A stretch of DNA of 64,000 nt from JAJDIA01 sp031555145 (GCA_031555145.1 JAVBUR010000012.1:7223-71222); one strand, 5' to 3'; positions 37,801-46,702 are shown, counted from the stretch's first letter. The notes: a model not told the origin generated them from the sequence alone. Numbers and translations are program-made.

Positions 37801-37920
37801 CTTCGGGAAAGCGAACGGTATACGAAAACAAATGTAGCAAAATTTACGACAGATTATCCACTACGGGCTTCCGGCCTGGTTGGGCCGGTGACAATTAAAA
37901 TCATGCACCACTCACGATGA
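34807..37920 (+). CDS. GH106 alpha-L-rhamnosidase
   Basis: 1037 residues with a short signal peptide (about 1-17). The N-terminal motif PRVYWWWLEGSISKKGI leads into DLMEMKKAGIQGAIIFD, the start of the GH106 barrel. Further family segments are LNIGSGWNDGGPWVTPEEAS, FHDDSWELGAANWT, CGIHSESGGPHPAP and VQAEGPTSIGPHW, which carry the glutamates expected at the catalytic centre. A C-terminal jelly roll (RAYLDLGEMYNLAEVYVNGK) follows. GH106 enzymes release terminal alpha-L-rhamnose from pectic side chains and related glycans. The gene keeps the AT-rich codon use of the sus genes. Confidence 0.9.
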   Translation: MKIILFFLVWIMLLGRVAPNNNSMKSQSEHGSDGFLPDFTTSSDLETDFLSPPDYAKPRVYWWWLEGSISKKGILFDLMEMKKAGIQGAIIFDAGSSSYANMRKTAPGPVFMSDEWRDLFTYACIVADSLDMEISLNIGSGWNDGGPWVTPEEASQKMVWSELTVQGPKLISEKLPMPEGLLEDKQDGKPYYNPIAVLAVKETLNSESVKPLENMDIKAVHSIRIPKTANGLGFDWDIFMKEEPSQEGDCNAFLKDVIDITNKVDADGNINWQVPEGKYIIMRFGYTGTGIKVSTHSPGGGGWAIDYMSKEAMDLQYDNTVSILLQDLRQAGSKSLKYFHDDSWELGAANWTHQFDFLFEKANGYNIIRYLPVLTGRIIESREISNRFLYDFRRTIADLIWENHYKHFRDRADADGCGIHSESGGPHPAPIDALKNVGLNTIPMGEFWIRANTHRITPESRLYVKQPASAAHIYGKRFVQAEGPTSIGPHWEEDFAYMKPTLDRVYCEGLNRLVIHTYTHSPEEAGIPGNEYFAGTHFNPNVTWWKQAPAFLAWNSRISFMLSQGLFVGDVCFYYGDNTPNQVPLKHVYEGLGEGYDYDVCNTEVILERMTTRDGKIYLPDGMSYEVLVLPERIGINPKVLSKLEQLVKDGATIIGPRPETSVGLRGDEEAVKKVKKTTEAMWGEDGKEKNSSMRKIAYGKGFVCTGTNIRSILSEKGIQPDFLYQSSRPEALVDYIHRHTDDADIYYIVNRNERPEYIHASFRVASKVPELWDPVTGEIVDCPVYSSGGDKVSIPMFLEPFGSVLVVFRKKTGIHYEQMLWNGNNLFPALPVDTFCTVPFIPQTGGGLLFVHPGEYSLTLSTGEEETISVGECPEIKINTPWDVSFDPLWGGPEHIVFEELTLWNTHKEPGIRYYSGTAVYRNTFEISSGQIENKRAYLDLGEMYNLAEVYVNGKTAGVWWQPPFSRDITGLLENGMNKIEIKVVNLWPNRIIGDNFLRESERYTKTNVAKFTTDYPLRASGLVGPVTIKIMHHSR

Positions 37921-37990
37921 GGCATTAAAAAAATGAAATTTAAACAATTCCTAAAAATATAATTAACATCGCTACTTTAAATAATTTCTT

Positions 37991-40267
37991 ATGCGTAAAT
38001 TTTGTATTCTGATCATTGCTGTATTTATTTCCCACGTTTGTCCGGCCCAGTCGCCGGATCACCTGACAACTGATATTTTAGAGCATACCGACAGGGTACT
38101 GTTGGATGGGTATGTAACAAACCTGCCATTAGACAGGCTCTCGACGGCCGTCGAACGGTATCAGGTGGCTGAAATAAACAGCAGCCAGCCCAACCTGGGA
38201 TGGGTAGTGAATAGTGACCAGCCGAATACCCTACAGGAAGCCTACCGCATCTTGTTGGCCTCTTCCGCGGAACTGTTGGCTGAAGGGAAAGCGGATATGT
38301 GGGATAGCGGACGGATGGAAAGCGATAACTCCGTGGCTGTTCTATACGGTGGAAAAGCGTTGCTCCCTTCGACGGTTTACTATTGGAAGGTAAAGACCTG
38401 GGATAACCATGGCCGGGAAAGCGATTATTCGCCTGTCAAACGCTTTATCACCGGGAAAACACTGGATGGAACCACCGCACGTTATCCCTTGCAGCTCACG
38501 GACGAACACCCGGTGCTGGTAAAGGAAACGGCTACGGGGCAAACGTTCATTGACTTCGGGAAAGCGTCGTTCGGCCGGTTGAAACTGACACTGACCTCCC
38601 AAGGGACTACGGATACTGTGACTATTCACCTGGGAGAATTGGCAGAGAACGGGAAAATAAATCGGACACCCGGAGGGACTATTCGCTATACTCGCTACCA
38701 GCTTCCACTCATGGCGGGAACCCATACTTATACATTAAAGATAACGCCGGACAAACGGAATACCGATATGTCGGCCAATGAGAGTGGCGTGAAGCCGATT
38801 CTGATGCCCGACTATATCGGGGAGGTGTATCCGTTCCGTTATTGTGAGATTGAGCAGTATCCGAAGGCCATAGAACCGGCGGCTATACTTCGGCAGACGG
38901 CTCATTATCCGTTTAATGATGACGCTTCTTTCTTCCATTCTTCGGATACGGTACTGAATCAGGTATGGGAGTTATGTAAGTACTCCATTAAAGCCACCTC
39001 GTTTGCCGGTGTCTATGTGGATGGCGACAGGGAGCGTATCCCTTACGAGGCCGATGCGGTGATCAATCAGTTATGTCATTACGCCGTAGACCGGGAGTTT
39101 TCGATGGCCCGATACAGTCATGAATACCTGATTCATTCCGCCACCTGGCCAGCCGAGTGGATTATGCAATCGGTGATCATGGCTTGGAATGATTACCTGT
39201 ATACCGGGAATAAACAATCACTGAAACGATTCTATACCGATTTAAAGGCCAAGACGCTACTCGGCCTCAAAGACACGAACGGGCTGATCAGTACCCGTAC
39301 AGGGAAGCAGACGCCCGAGTTACTTGCCTCCATCCATTTCCGCGGTAAAGCCTTGCGGGATATCGTGGATTGGCCGCAAAGCGGGATTCTGGGCCTTGGT
39401 AAAAGTGAACCCGGCGAAACGGACGGCTATGTATTCACCGACTATAACACCGTGGTCAATGCCTATCACTACAATGCCTTGACATTGATGAGCCGCATCG
39501 CCCGGGTAGTGGGCCATGACACCGACCAACTATTCTATACCCGGGAAGCAGCGCGTGTGAAAAAACAGATCAATACAAGCCTGTTAGACACAAAAAAAGG
39601 CTATTATAAGGACGGTATAGATACAGGCCACTGCTCCCTGGCTGCCAATATGTTTCCCATGGCTTTTGGTATCGTTCCTTCAAAGAATTATGCGTCTGTA
39701 AGAGACTTTATCCGGTCTCGCGGACTGGCCTGCAGTGTCTATGGCTCACAGTTCCTGCTGGATGCGGTATACGATGCCCATGATGCGGCATACGGCCTCG
39801 CCCTGTTATCGTCTACCGACGAACGGAGCTGGTATAACATGATCCGGGCCGGTTCGACCGTTTCAACTGAAGCATGGGATAGCAAATACAAGCCCAACCA
39901 GGACTGGAACCATGCCTGGGGAGCCGCACCGGCGAATCTGATCCCCCGGAAACTGATGGGGATCGAGCCTCTGGAACCCGGATTCCGGAAGATACGCATC
40001 AAACCTCAACCGGATACCCTCCGGCAGGCATCTATCCAGACCCCAACCATCCGGGGAAATGTGACTGTTGCTTTCGAGCAGACCCCCGATAAACGTTTTG
40101 AGATGCAGGTAGAGATTCCGGCTAACACTGTAGCTGAAGTATGGCTACCTTCTATGGGAAAACAGACCCGGGTATCCGTGGATAATCATTCCGAAAAGGG
40201 GCTCAGGGAAGGAGCGTTCATCAAAATCCAGGTGGGCTCAGGCAAGCATTCGTTTGTAGTCGAATAG
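37991..40267 (+). CDS. GH78-type alpha-L-rhamnosidase
   Basis: 758 residues with a signal peptide (about 1-19, VCPAQ). An N-terminal beta-domain contains QEAYRILLASS and TVYYWKVKTWDNHGRES, the usual GH78 fibronectin-like start. The (alpha/alpha)6 barrel begins near FHSSDTVLNQVWELCKYS. The catalytic loop reads VDGDRERIPYEADA, a variant of the common DCPQREKLGWLGDA, with the general-acid candidate conserved. HAWGAAPANLIPRKLMGI is the family's C-terminal signature. It lies 70 bp behind GH106, but its higher GC content matches the core genes, not the sus genes. Removal of alpha-L-rhamnose is the likely reaction; linkage is unknown. Confidence 0.88.
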   Translation: MRKFCILIIAVFISHVCPAQSPDHLTTDILEHTDRVLLDGYVTNLPLDRLSTAVERYQVAEINSSQPNLGWVVNSDQPNTLQEAYRILLASSAELLAEGKADMWDSGRMESDNSVAVLYGGKALLPSTVYYWKVKTWDNHGRESDYSPVKRFITGKTLDGTTARYPLQLTDEHPVLVKETATGQTFIDFGKASFGRLKLTLTSQGTTDTVTIHLGELAENGKINRTPGGTIRYTRYQLPLMAGTHTYTLKITPDKRNTDMSANESGVKPILMPDYIGEVYPFRYCEIEQYPKAIEPAAILRQTAHYPFNDDASFFHSSDTVLNQVWELCKYSIKATSFAGVYVDGDRERIPYEADAVINQLCHYAVDREFSMARYSHEYLIHSATWPAEWIMQSVIMAWNDYLYTGNKQSLKRFYTDLKAKTLLGLKDTNGLISTRTGKQTPELLASIHFRGKALRDIVDWPQSGILGLGKSEPGETDGYVFTDYNTVVNAYHYNALTLMSRIARVVGHDTDQLFYTREAARVKKQINTSLLDTKKGYYKDGIDTGHCSLAANMFPMAFGIVPSKNYASVRDFIRSRGLACSVYGSQFLLDAVYDAHDAAYGLALLSSTDERSWYNMIRAGSTVSTEAWDSKYKPNQDWNHAWGAAPANLIPRKLMGIEPLEPGFRKIRIKPQPDTLRQASIQTPTIRGNVTVAFEQTPDKRFEMQVEIPANTVAEVWLPSMGKQTRVSVDNHSEKGLREGAFIKIQVGSGKHSFVVE

Positions 40268-40522
40268 CTATTTGGGAATATCGAACCAAACCATAGAGGA
40301 ATCCTAAATGCTCCGCTATCGGATTTAGGTTCATATCATAAACGATCAGTTTCAGCAACCCACGTTGCCAGACATAGATTTTTCCTGTATAGTTGCTTGA
40401 GACACATGAGTGTCTGTGATCACCTCTGAAATGTCGTTTCTCGGATGACCATCCTTGCGTTGTTTACATCCAATATGAAATATTGAAATGATTAAAACGA
40501 AAACAATACTAGTTTTACTCAT
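40268..40522 (-). pseudogene. Small lipoprotein ORF with frame-shifted tail (probable remnant)
   Basis: In the 360-bp gap after GH78. The ATG at 40522 opens a 56-residue frame with a lipoprotein signal (SIVFVLIISIFHIGC, Cys19) and stops at 40352. A shift of one base near 40385 enters a frame reading GKIYVWQRGLLKLIVYDM, then NLNPIAEHLG, which looks like real protein, reminiscent of a beta-propeller blade of BF3164-like lipoproteins (weak impression). The frame then runs on toward the GH78 end without a convincing stop. Most likely the 5' remnant of a larger lipoprotein gene. Confidence 0.35.
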
Positions 40523-40540
40523 GCGCATTATTATTTTATT

Positions 40541-40585
40541 AAACGCAGATTAAGGCAGAGGGGCATTCTGCGCTAATCTGCGTTT
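40541..40585. repeat. Two-tier inverted repeat (AAACGCAGATTA type)
   Basis: A 12-bp perfect outer stem (40541-40552 with 40574-40585) and a 5-bp inner stem GCAGA/TCTGC. The core ACGCAGATTA also occurs once at 15357-15366 upstream of aroA, so it may be a dispersed intergenic element. Confidence 0.6.
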
Positions 40586-40590
40586 GAAAG

Positions 40591-40621
40591 AAGAGGGACA
40601 TCCTGAAGCAGGACGCCTCTT
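40591..40621 (-). terminator. Hairpin at the 3' end of the DPP7 operon
   Basis: AAGAGG/CCTCTT outer stem with TCCTG/CAGGA inner stem, seven bases beyond the DPP7 stop codon. Probable transcript end, although the T-run is short. Confidence 0.5.
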
Positions 40622-40627
40622 TAAACC

Positions 40628-42775
40628 TTATTTCGCCAGTTTCAGTTCGGTGATCAGGCGGGGGCATTTGCCCCATTTGTCGATCATGTAGAGGACGTAG
40701 CGGATATCGACGCCGATACAACGTTGCAGTTCGGGTTCGAAGGCGATGTCGCCACTCATAGCTTCCCAGTTACCGTCAAAAGCCAGACCGATCACGCGGC
40801 CTTTGCCATCGAACACGGGGCTACCTGAGTTACCGCCGGTGATATCATTGCCCGACAGGAAGCAGAGGGGCAGTTCGCCCTTTTCGTTGGCATAGGGGCC
40901 AAAGTCTTTCTTGCGGAGCAGGTCGAGGATCTCGGGTTGTACCCAGAATTCATCGCTGCTGGGGTCTTCCTTTTCGAAGATCCCTTTTTCAGTCGAATAA
41001 TAGGTGTACCAGGCAGCATCATACGGACGGTAACCGGCAATCGAGCCGTAGCTCAGACGCATGGTGAAGTTGGCATCCGACGACAGCGCCTTGTCAGGAT
41101 ACATCTCCTTCAGACCGGCAAAGTAGAGGCGTTCGCCCTTCAGGATATCGAACTGGTAAGCTCCGGCCTGTTGCTGTATGGACTGCAGGCTGATCAGGGT
41201 AGAGAGGCTCAGTTCGAAGGCCGGGTCTTTCTTCATCGCCTTTTCGTAGGCTTTCGGATCTTTCAGGAGGGCGGATACTTTGTCGTACGACAGTAAAGAA
41301 GTATTCTTGAATACATCGGCTGCATATTTGGCATAGTCGCCTTTATACTTCTTATCGATGGCCTGGTAAACATCGGGGAGATATTGTGCGGATACTTTTT
41401 CCTTAGCGACCTTCAGCATGGCTGCCAGCACATCCTGATCCATACGGGGTTCGTAGTCTTTGAAGAACGGTTGGATACGGTCTTCGAGGAAGATGTCGAT
41501 CTCTTCCGGGGTAGAGCCTTTCACGTCCACACTCTGCACCATACGTGCCAAGCGGATGATTTCGGCACCACCGGCAAAGGTTTCCGACAGATACGTCATG
41601 TTGCGGCGGGCTTCGTTGGAAGAGGTATACCCCTTTTTCAGCAGGTCGAGCACCTGTCCGTATTTTGCCTGTAAGCGGTCGTTCTGTCCGGCCCAGGCTT
41701 TGAATTCAGCTTCTTCCTTTTCCTTGCGGCCGATCACATCGAGGTTCTTCAAACCACGATTCATACCGATGGAGTTCTTCCAGTAGTTAGAGCTACCGGC
41801 AAATTTGGAGGAGTATTTGATACGTACTTCATCGCTGGCCAGCATTGCCTTTTTCCAGATTTCCTGTTTGACGCCACGCACTTCGATACGCGGCGTATTG
41901 AGGTCGTCGATACGTTGCTGCACACCCCAGGAACAGAGGTAGCGGCTGGTGCTACCCGGGAAACCGATCGTCATGGCGTAATCGTTTTCCTTATAGCCCT
42001 GGAGGGACACTTCGGCTACATATTTCGGGGCATACGGTTTGTTATCGGCAGCGTATTCGGCGGGTTTGTTGTCGGCGTTGGCATAGACGCGGAACACAGA
42101 GAAGTCGCCGGTATGACGCGGCCACATCCAGTTGTCGGTATCACCACCGAACTTACCTACGGAGCTGGGTGGAGCAAATACCATACGGACATCACGATAG
42201 ACATCATATACCACCAGAAAATACTTATTGTTATTGTAGAACGGAACCACACGAGCCTGTGAAAATTGGCTGCGGCCAATCGAGTCCGTCAGTGCCCGAC
42301 CGATCGAGTCGGCAGTCATCAGGCGTGTATATTCATCGTCAATGTTTTCAATCTGGCTGTTGATACGGTCACTCACGTCTTTCGTTTCACGCAGGTAGAG
42401 GACGCTGAGTCCCGGAACGGGCAGCTCTTCCTGTTTGCTCTGGGAAATGAAACCGTCTTTCAGGTAGTCATGTTCCACACTGCTCAGTTGCTGGATCGCA
42501 CCGTAACCACAATGGTGGTTGGTGAAGATTAATCCTTCATTGGAAACGGTAATACCCGTACATCCACCGCCAAAGATCACCACGGCATTGGTCAGCGAAG
42601 GCGCTGCATCATTGTCGAGTTCATCGAAGGGCATGGTAAAGCCGAGTTCAGCCATGCGGGCCTTGTTTTCTTTGTTTAATTCCTTGATTACCCACATGCC
42701 TTCATCGGCATAAAGTTGACTCGCTGCTACCAGGAACAGACAGAGTAGGGTCCACGTCTTTCTCATAACTTTCAT
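40628..42775 (-). CDS. S46 family dipeptidyl peptidase (DPP7-like)
   Basis: 715 residues with a signal peptide (about 1-23). It removes dipeptides from the N terminus of peptides in the periplasm. The catalytic His is in TNHHCGYG (H87/H88) and the Ser in GGNSGSPVF (S650). The residue that sets P1 preference is Gly668 in LAFDGNWEA. Porphyromonas DPP7 has Gly there (hydrophobic P1), while DPP11 has Arg (acidic P1). This protein therefore looks like DPP7, which fits an anaerobe living on peptides. It is the last gene of the ruvB-flippase-DUF389 run and starts directly at the end of the DUF389 gene. Confidence 0.92.
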   Translation of the reverse strand: MKVMRKTWTLLCLFLVAASQLYADEGMWVIKELNKENKARMAELGFTMPFDELDNDAAPSLTNAVVIFGGGCTGITVSNEGLIFTNHHCGYGAIQQLSSVEHDYLKDGFISQSKQEELPVPGLSVLYLRETKDVSDRINSQIENIDDEYTRLMTADSIGRALTDSIGRSQFSQARVVPFYNNNKYFLVVYDVYRDVRMVFAPPSSVGKFGGDTDNWMWPRHTGDFSVFRVYANADNKPAEYAADNKPYAPKYVAEVSLQGYKENDYAMTIGFPGSTSRYLCSWGVQQRIDDLNTPRIEVRGVKQEIWKKAMLASDEVRIKYSSKFAGSSNYWKNSIGMNRGLKNLDVIGRKEKEEAEFKAWAGQNDRLQAKYGQVLDLLKKGYTSSNEARRNMTYLSETFAGGAEIIRLARMVQSVDVKGSTPEEIDIFLEDRIQPFFKDYEPRMDQDVLAAMLKVAKEKVSAQYLPDVYQAIDKKYKGDYAKYAADVFKNTSLLSYDKVSALLKDPKAYEKAMKKDPAFELSLSTLISLQSIQQQAGAYQFDILKGERLYFAGLKEMYPDKALSSDANFTMRLSYGSIAGYRPYDAAWYTYYSTEKGIFEKEDPSSDEFWVQPEILDLLRKKDFGPYANEKGELPLCFLSGNDITGGNSGSPVFDGKGRVIGLAFDGNWEAMSGDIAFEPELQRCIGVDIRYVLYMIDKWGKCPRLITELKLAK

Positions 42776-44143
42776 TTATTTGTCAATTAATAATTTGATA
42801 TTCTTTACTTCTTTCCGTGCCGTCAGCCAGTCTGTTAACTTCTGCTGTTCGGCTTCCTTTATGCTGGTCTTGCTTTTGAGATAGACCAGCAAGACGGTAT
42901 CCGGCTGCATGGTCTCTGTGTGTACGATATATGTATAAGAGCATGATGCCTCTTCGATGGTAGGGAAAAGGACTTTCATCTCGGGTATTAGTTCGGTGGT
43001 CAGTTGTTGTTGTTCCTGGTAGTCGCGAACGCGTTGCCGCAGGGAATCGATCTGGAGGGCCTGTGCCCGTAAGAGGTCTTCGCTGTTTTTATATAAGTCC
43101 TGCATCAGGAGGGTCTTCAGTTCGTTGATGTCCGTACTGCGGCCAAAGCCCTGCTCTATGGTAAGGGAGACGCCCTTTAGTCCGTAGCCGGGTAATTTTG
43201 ACCGGGCATTGTCGAGCATGGCTTCAGAGACTTCGTCGCCGATCAATACGACACGGATGTCTTTCTTTTCCCGGGTATTCGTCACCGTCCGGCTGAGTAT
43301 CTGCGTGTTGGGGAAGGTCAGTTCTTCGGTGATAAACTGTCGGGCACGGTCGTTGAAATAGGTATTCCGTATCAGGTTATAGCTGAGGAAAAGGCTGGGG
43401 ATGATGGTACAGATGGCGATAAAGCTGACCAGGTTATTGACCCGTTTCTCGCGCTGTTTGTCCATGAATACTTTCTTCGGATACTTCAACAGGCGCACCA
43501 CCACAAACGTAGCCAGGCTGATAAAGACCGTATTAATGAAATAAAGGTAGAACGCCCCGAAGAAATAGTATGGATTGCCCGACGCCAATCCGAAACCGGC
43601 CGTACATAATGGCGGCATCAGCGCCGTGGCGATAGCCACACCGGGGATCACATTCCCCTTACTTTTGGTAGAACTGGCGACTATACCTGCCAACCCGCCA
43701 AAGAGGGCGATCAGTACATCATACAATGTCGGTTGAGTACGTGCCAGCAACTCGCTTTGCGCTTCACTCAGGGGAGATATCAGGAAGAAGAGCGTGGAGG
43801 TGATCACACTCACGATCGTTGCCAGCCCGAAGTTGCGGAAGGAACGTTTGATCAGGTCAAAATCAGCAATACCCAGCCCTAACCCGAATCCCATGATCGG
43901 CCCCATCAACGGGGAGATCAACATGGCGCCGATAATAACCGCCGTTGAGTTTGTGTTCAGCCCTAACGAAGCGATAAAAATAGCGAAGATCAATACCCAC
44001 AGGTTTGTCCCTTTGAATTCGACGCCCCGTTTGATAGACTCGATCGTCTCCAACTCGTCTTCCTTCTCCTGCCGCACATCAAAGTTGCGCGCAAAGAAGG
44101 CTTGTATCTGATGGAAAAATGATTCTTTCATACACAGTGTCAA
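42776..44143 (-). CDS. DUF389 (TIGR00341) membrane protein
   Basis: 455 residues. The membrane domain (about 45-275) has the family signatures IASLGLNTNSTAVIIGAMLISPLMGP, GFGLGLG, GIVASS and NVIPGVAIATALMPPLCTAG. The function of the family is not established; a transport role is suspected from the many Gly/Pro-rich helices. The C-terminal 180 residues form a soluble, partly coiled region (LRQRVRDYQEQQQLTTEL) longer than in minimal family members. The real start may be Met5 (MKESFF, base 44131), since the first ATG overlaps the stop of the preceding flippase gene as ATGA. It is co-transcribed with ruvB and the flippase. Confidence 0.88.
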   Translation of the reverse strand: MTLCMKESFFHQIQAFFARNFDVRQEKEDELETIESIKRGVEFKGTNLWVLIFAIFIASLGLNTNSTAVIIGAMLISPLMGPIMGFGLGLGIADFDLIKRSFRNFGLATIVSVITSTLFFLISPLSEAQSELLARTQPTLYDVLIALFGGLAGIVASSTKSKGNVIPGVAIATALMPPLCTAGFGLASGNPYYFFGAFYLYFINTVFISLATFVVVRLLKYPKKVFMDKQREKRVNNLVSFIAICTIIPSLFLSYNLIRNTYFNDRARQFITEELTFPNTQILSRTVTNTREKKDIRVVLIGDEVSEAMLDNARSKLPGYGLKGVSLTIEQGFGRSTDINELKTLLMQDLYKNSEDLLRAQALQIDSLRQRVRDYQEQQQLTTELIPEMKVLFPTIEEASCSYTYIVHTETMQPDTVLLVYLKSKTSIKEAEQQKLTDWLTARKEVKNIKLLIDK

Positions 44144-45639
44144 TTAAAGAAACGTCCGACATAAGGAAGTTCACGAAGCGGCAGGTCTTTTCGGACCACA
44201 AACCCCACATAGATCAGTAACAAGACTGTACGATAACCTATTCTCAACCACTCCGGTTCGATGGACGGATACATACCGGCAACAAACAAGACCGCAGCCA
44301 CTGCAAAATAAGTAAAAGCCGAGCGGATATCATAATGAATCGGGTATTTCTTTTGTCCCACCACATAAGATAATACCATCATCAGCAGGTTACAACAGAA
44401 CGAAGCCCAGGCGCAAGCCATATATCCATACCGGGGAACGAACAGCACAATGATCGCTACGGTTATCACGCACCCCATCGTCGAGAAGTAAGCGCCCCAT
44501 TTGGTTTCGTCGATCAACTTGTACCAAAACGACAGGTTGAAATAGATACCGAAGAACAACTCGCCCATCATCACGATCGGCACCACCCGCAACCCCGGAT
44601 AATAAGCCGGCGTCACAAAATATTTCAGGATATCCAGGTAGAACATTACTCCCAGGAAGATCAACAGAGCGAAGATGATGAAATACTTCATCGCCTCGGC
44701 ATACGCCTTGGTATTATCGCCTTCCTCCTTGTTTTTAGCAAAAATATAGGGTTCGTACGCATAGCGGAACGCCTGGATAAACATGATCATCACTGCCGCC
44801 ATCCGGAAACAGGCGCCGTAAATACCCAGTTCGGCCTGGGCATAGGCTTTATCTTCGAACAGGAAGGGGAAGAGTATCTTATCGGCCGTCTGATTGAAGA
44901 TGCCGGCAATCCCCAGGATCATGATCGGGAAGGAATAGCGCAGGATCTGTTTCAAGAGCGGCAAGCTCACCTTATGCCTGAGTGCCGGCAGCATATCCGG
45001 CAACAGCAGAAGGAAGGTGACCAGGGTCGTAATCACATTCGCGACAAACGCATACCCCACCCCAAACTCCGGTGCATAGAACCAGCTAACCGTCCCCGGA
45101 GCCACCTTATACAGCAGTGGACACAACAGGAAGAAGAACAGGTTCAGTCCGATATTCAGGAAGATATTGATCAGCTTGAGCAAGGCAAAACGCGCCGGGC
45201 GTTTACTGTAACGGAGGAAAGCGAAGGGAATACAGCAAAATGCATCCACCGCCGTGATCCACAGCATCATCCCCAGAAACTCCGGATGCGTGGTATAACC
45301 CAGCAGGTGATTCAGCGGTGTCAGGAATGTAAAGACCAGCAGCAGGAATAACAACGACGTACTGCCGACGCTGAACAAGACGGTCGAATAGACCCGCATT
45401 GGATCCTGCTCTTCCTTCTTGTTGATAAAACGGAAGAAACCCGTTTCCATTCCGTAGGTGAGCAGTACCACCAGTAGCGCCACCCATGCATAGAGGTTGG
45501 TAAAAATACCGAAGTCGGACGTGCCCGATAGTACCCGTGCATATAAAGGTACGAGCAGCCAGTTGAGAAACTTACCCACGATACTACTGATTCCGTAAAT
45601 CGCGGTGTCTTTCGCCAGCCGCTTCATCCCTCCTGCCAT
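44140..45639 (-). CDS. Polysaccharide flippase (Wzx/MATE-like)
   Basis: 499 residues with about 12-14 transmembrane helices. The N terminus KDTAIYGISSIVGKFLNWLLVPLYARVLS is typical of oligosaccharide flippases that move lipid-linked sugar units across the inner membrane. It follows ruvB by 9 bp, outside any capsule cluster. No glycosyltransferases are nearby, so the sugar cannot be guessed. The conserved position next to ruvB suggests a housekeeping export step. Confidence 0.88.
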   Translation of the reverse strand: MAGGMKRLAKDTAIYGISSIVGKFLNWLLVPLYARVLSGTSDFGIFTNLYAWVALLVVLLTYGMETGFFRFINKKEEQDPMRVYSTVLFSVGSTSLLFLLLVFTFLTPLNHLLGYTTHPEFLGMMLWITAVDAFCCIPFAFLRYSKRPARFALLKLINIFLNIGLNLFFFLLCPLLYKVAPGTVSWFYAPEFGVGYAFVANVITTLVTFLLLLPDMLPALRHKVSLPLLKQILRYSFPIMILGIAGIFNQTADKILFPFLFEDKAYAQAELGIYGACFRMAAVMIMFIQAFRYAYEPYIFAKNKEEGDNTKAYAEAMKYFIIFALLIFLGVMFYLDILKYFVTPAYYPGLRVVPIVMMGELFFGIYFNLSFWYKLIDETKWGAYFSTMGCVITVAIIVLFVPRYGYMACAWASFCCNLLMMVLSYVVGQKKYPIHYDIRSAFTYFAVAAVLFVAGMYPSIEPEWLRIGYRTVLLLIYVGFVVRKDLPLRELPYVGRFFN

Positions 45640-45648
45640 GTTGTATGC

Positions 45649-46674
45649 TTAATCGAATAAAAAACCCTGGTCATTCCACCGTTTCCGGCCCAGGTGCGTA
45701 TAGGCCAGTTCGGTTACTTCCCGTCCACGGGGCGTACGTTTGAGGAAGCCTTCCTTAATCAGGAACGGCTCGTATACTTCTTCCAGCGTACCGGGATCCT
45801 CACCCAGGGCCGTGGCAATAGTGGTAAGGCCTACCGGGCCTCCGTTGAATTTATCGATGACGGTTGTCAGCAACTTGTTATCGATCTGATCCAGGCCATA
45901 CCGGTCGATATTCAAGGCTTCGAGCGAGAAACAGGAGATGGCCTTGTCGATGTCGCCTGTACCCTTCACCTGGGCAAAGTCGCGCACCCGGCGCAACAGG
46001 GCGTTGGCGATACGAGGCGTGCCACGGCTGCGGGAGGCGATCTCGCCAGCGGCCTCCGTCGTACATTTTACATGCAGGATATGGGCACTGCGGAGGATGA
46101 TCTTCGTCAACGTCGCTACATCGTAGTATTCAAGATGCATATTGATCCCGAAGCGGGCACGGAGCGGGCTGGTCAGCAATCCGCTGCGGGTGGTAGCCCC
46201 TACGAGCGTAAACGGGTTCAGGTCGATCTGGATCGAACGGGCACTCGGCCCTTTATCGATCATGATATCAATCCGGTAGTCTTCCATGGCCGAATAGAGA
46301 TACTCTTCAACGACGGGACTGAGCCGGTGTATTTCGTCGATAAACAGCACATCGTCTTTTTCCAGCGAAGTCAGTACGCCGGCCAGGTCGCCCGGCTTGT
46401 CGAGCACGGGACCGGAAGTCACTTTGAATCCGACACCGAGTTCATTGGCGATAATGTTCGACAACGTAGTCTTGCCCAGTCCCGGAGGGCCATGCAACAG
46501 CACATGGTCGAGCGCCTCTTTCCGCATGCGGGCAGCCATGACGAAGACCTTCAGGTTCTCGACCACCTGCCCCTGTCCACTGAAGTCGTGGAAGGCAAGC
46601 GGACGGAGTGCATTTTCATACTCCTGCTCACTCTCGGGCACCCGGGTGTTCCTGATATCGAATTCGTCTTGCAT
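45649..46674 (-). CDS. ruvB: Holliday junction branch migration ATPase RuvB
   Basis: 341 residues, hexameric motor that drives branch migration with RuvA during recombination and repair. Walker A is GPPGLGKTT (62-70) and Walker B is LFIDEIHRL. The sensor and Arg-finger region GATTRSGLLTSPLRARFG is present, and the winged-helix end has RTPRGREVTELAY. First gene of the four-gene minus-strand operon with a TACCTTTG box 21 bp upstream. Confidence 0.97.
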   Translation of the reverse strand: MQDEFDIRNTRVPESEQEYENALRPLAFHDFSGQGQVVENLKVFVMAARMRKEALDHVLLHGPPGLGKTTLSNIIANELGVGFKVTSGPVLDKPGDLAGVLTSLEKDDVLFIDEIHRLSPVVEEYLYSAMEDYRIDIMIDKGPSARSIQIDLNPFTLVGATTRSGLLTSPLRARFGINMHLEYYDVATLTKIILRSAHILHVKCTTEAAGEIASRSRGTPRIANALLRRVRDFAQVKGTGDIDKAISCFSLEALNIDRYGLDQIDNKLLTTVIDKFNGGPVGLTTIATALGEDPGTLEEVYEPFLIKEGFLKRTPRGREVTELAYTHLGRKRWNDQGFLFD

Positions 46675-46694
46675 ATGTTATCGTTACGAATGTG

Positions 46695-46702
46695 CAAAGG
46701 TA
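46695..46702 (-). promoter_or_regulatory. TAnnTTTG box for the ruvB operon
   Basis: TACCTTTG on the minus strand, 20 bp before the ruvB start. The 134-bp gap to ohr must also hold the divergent ohr promoter, which I could not place. Confidence 0.55.
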
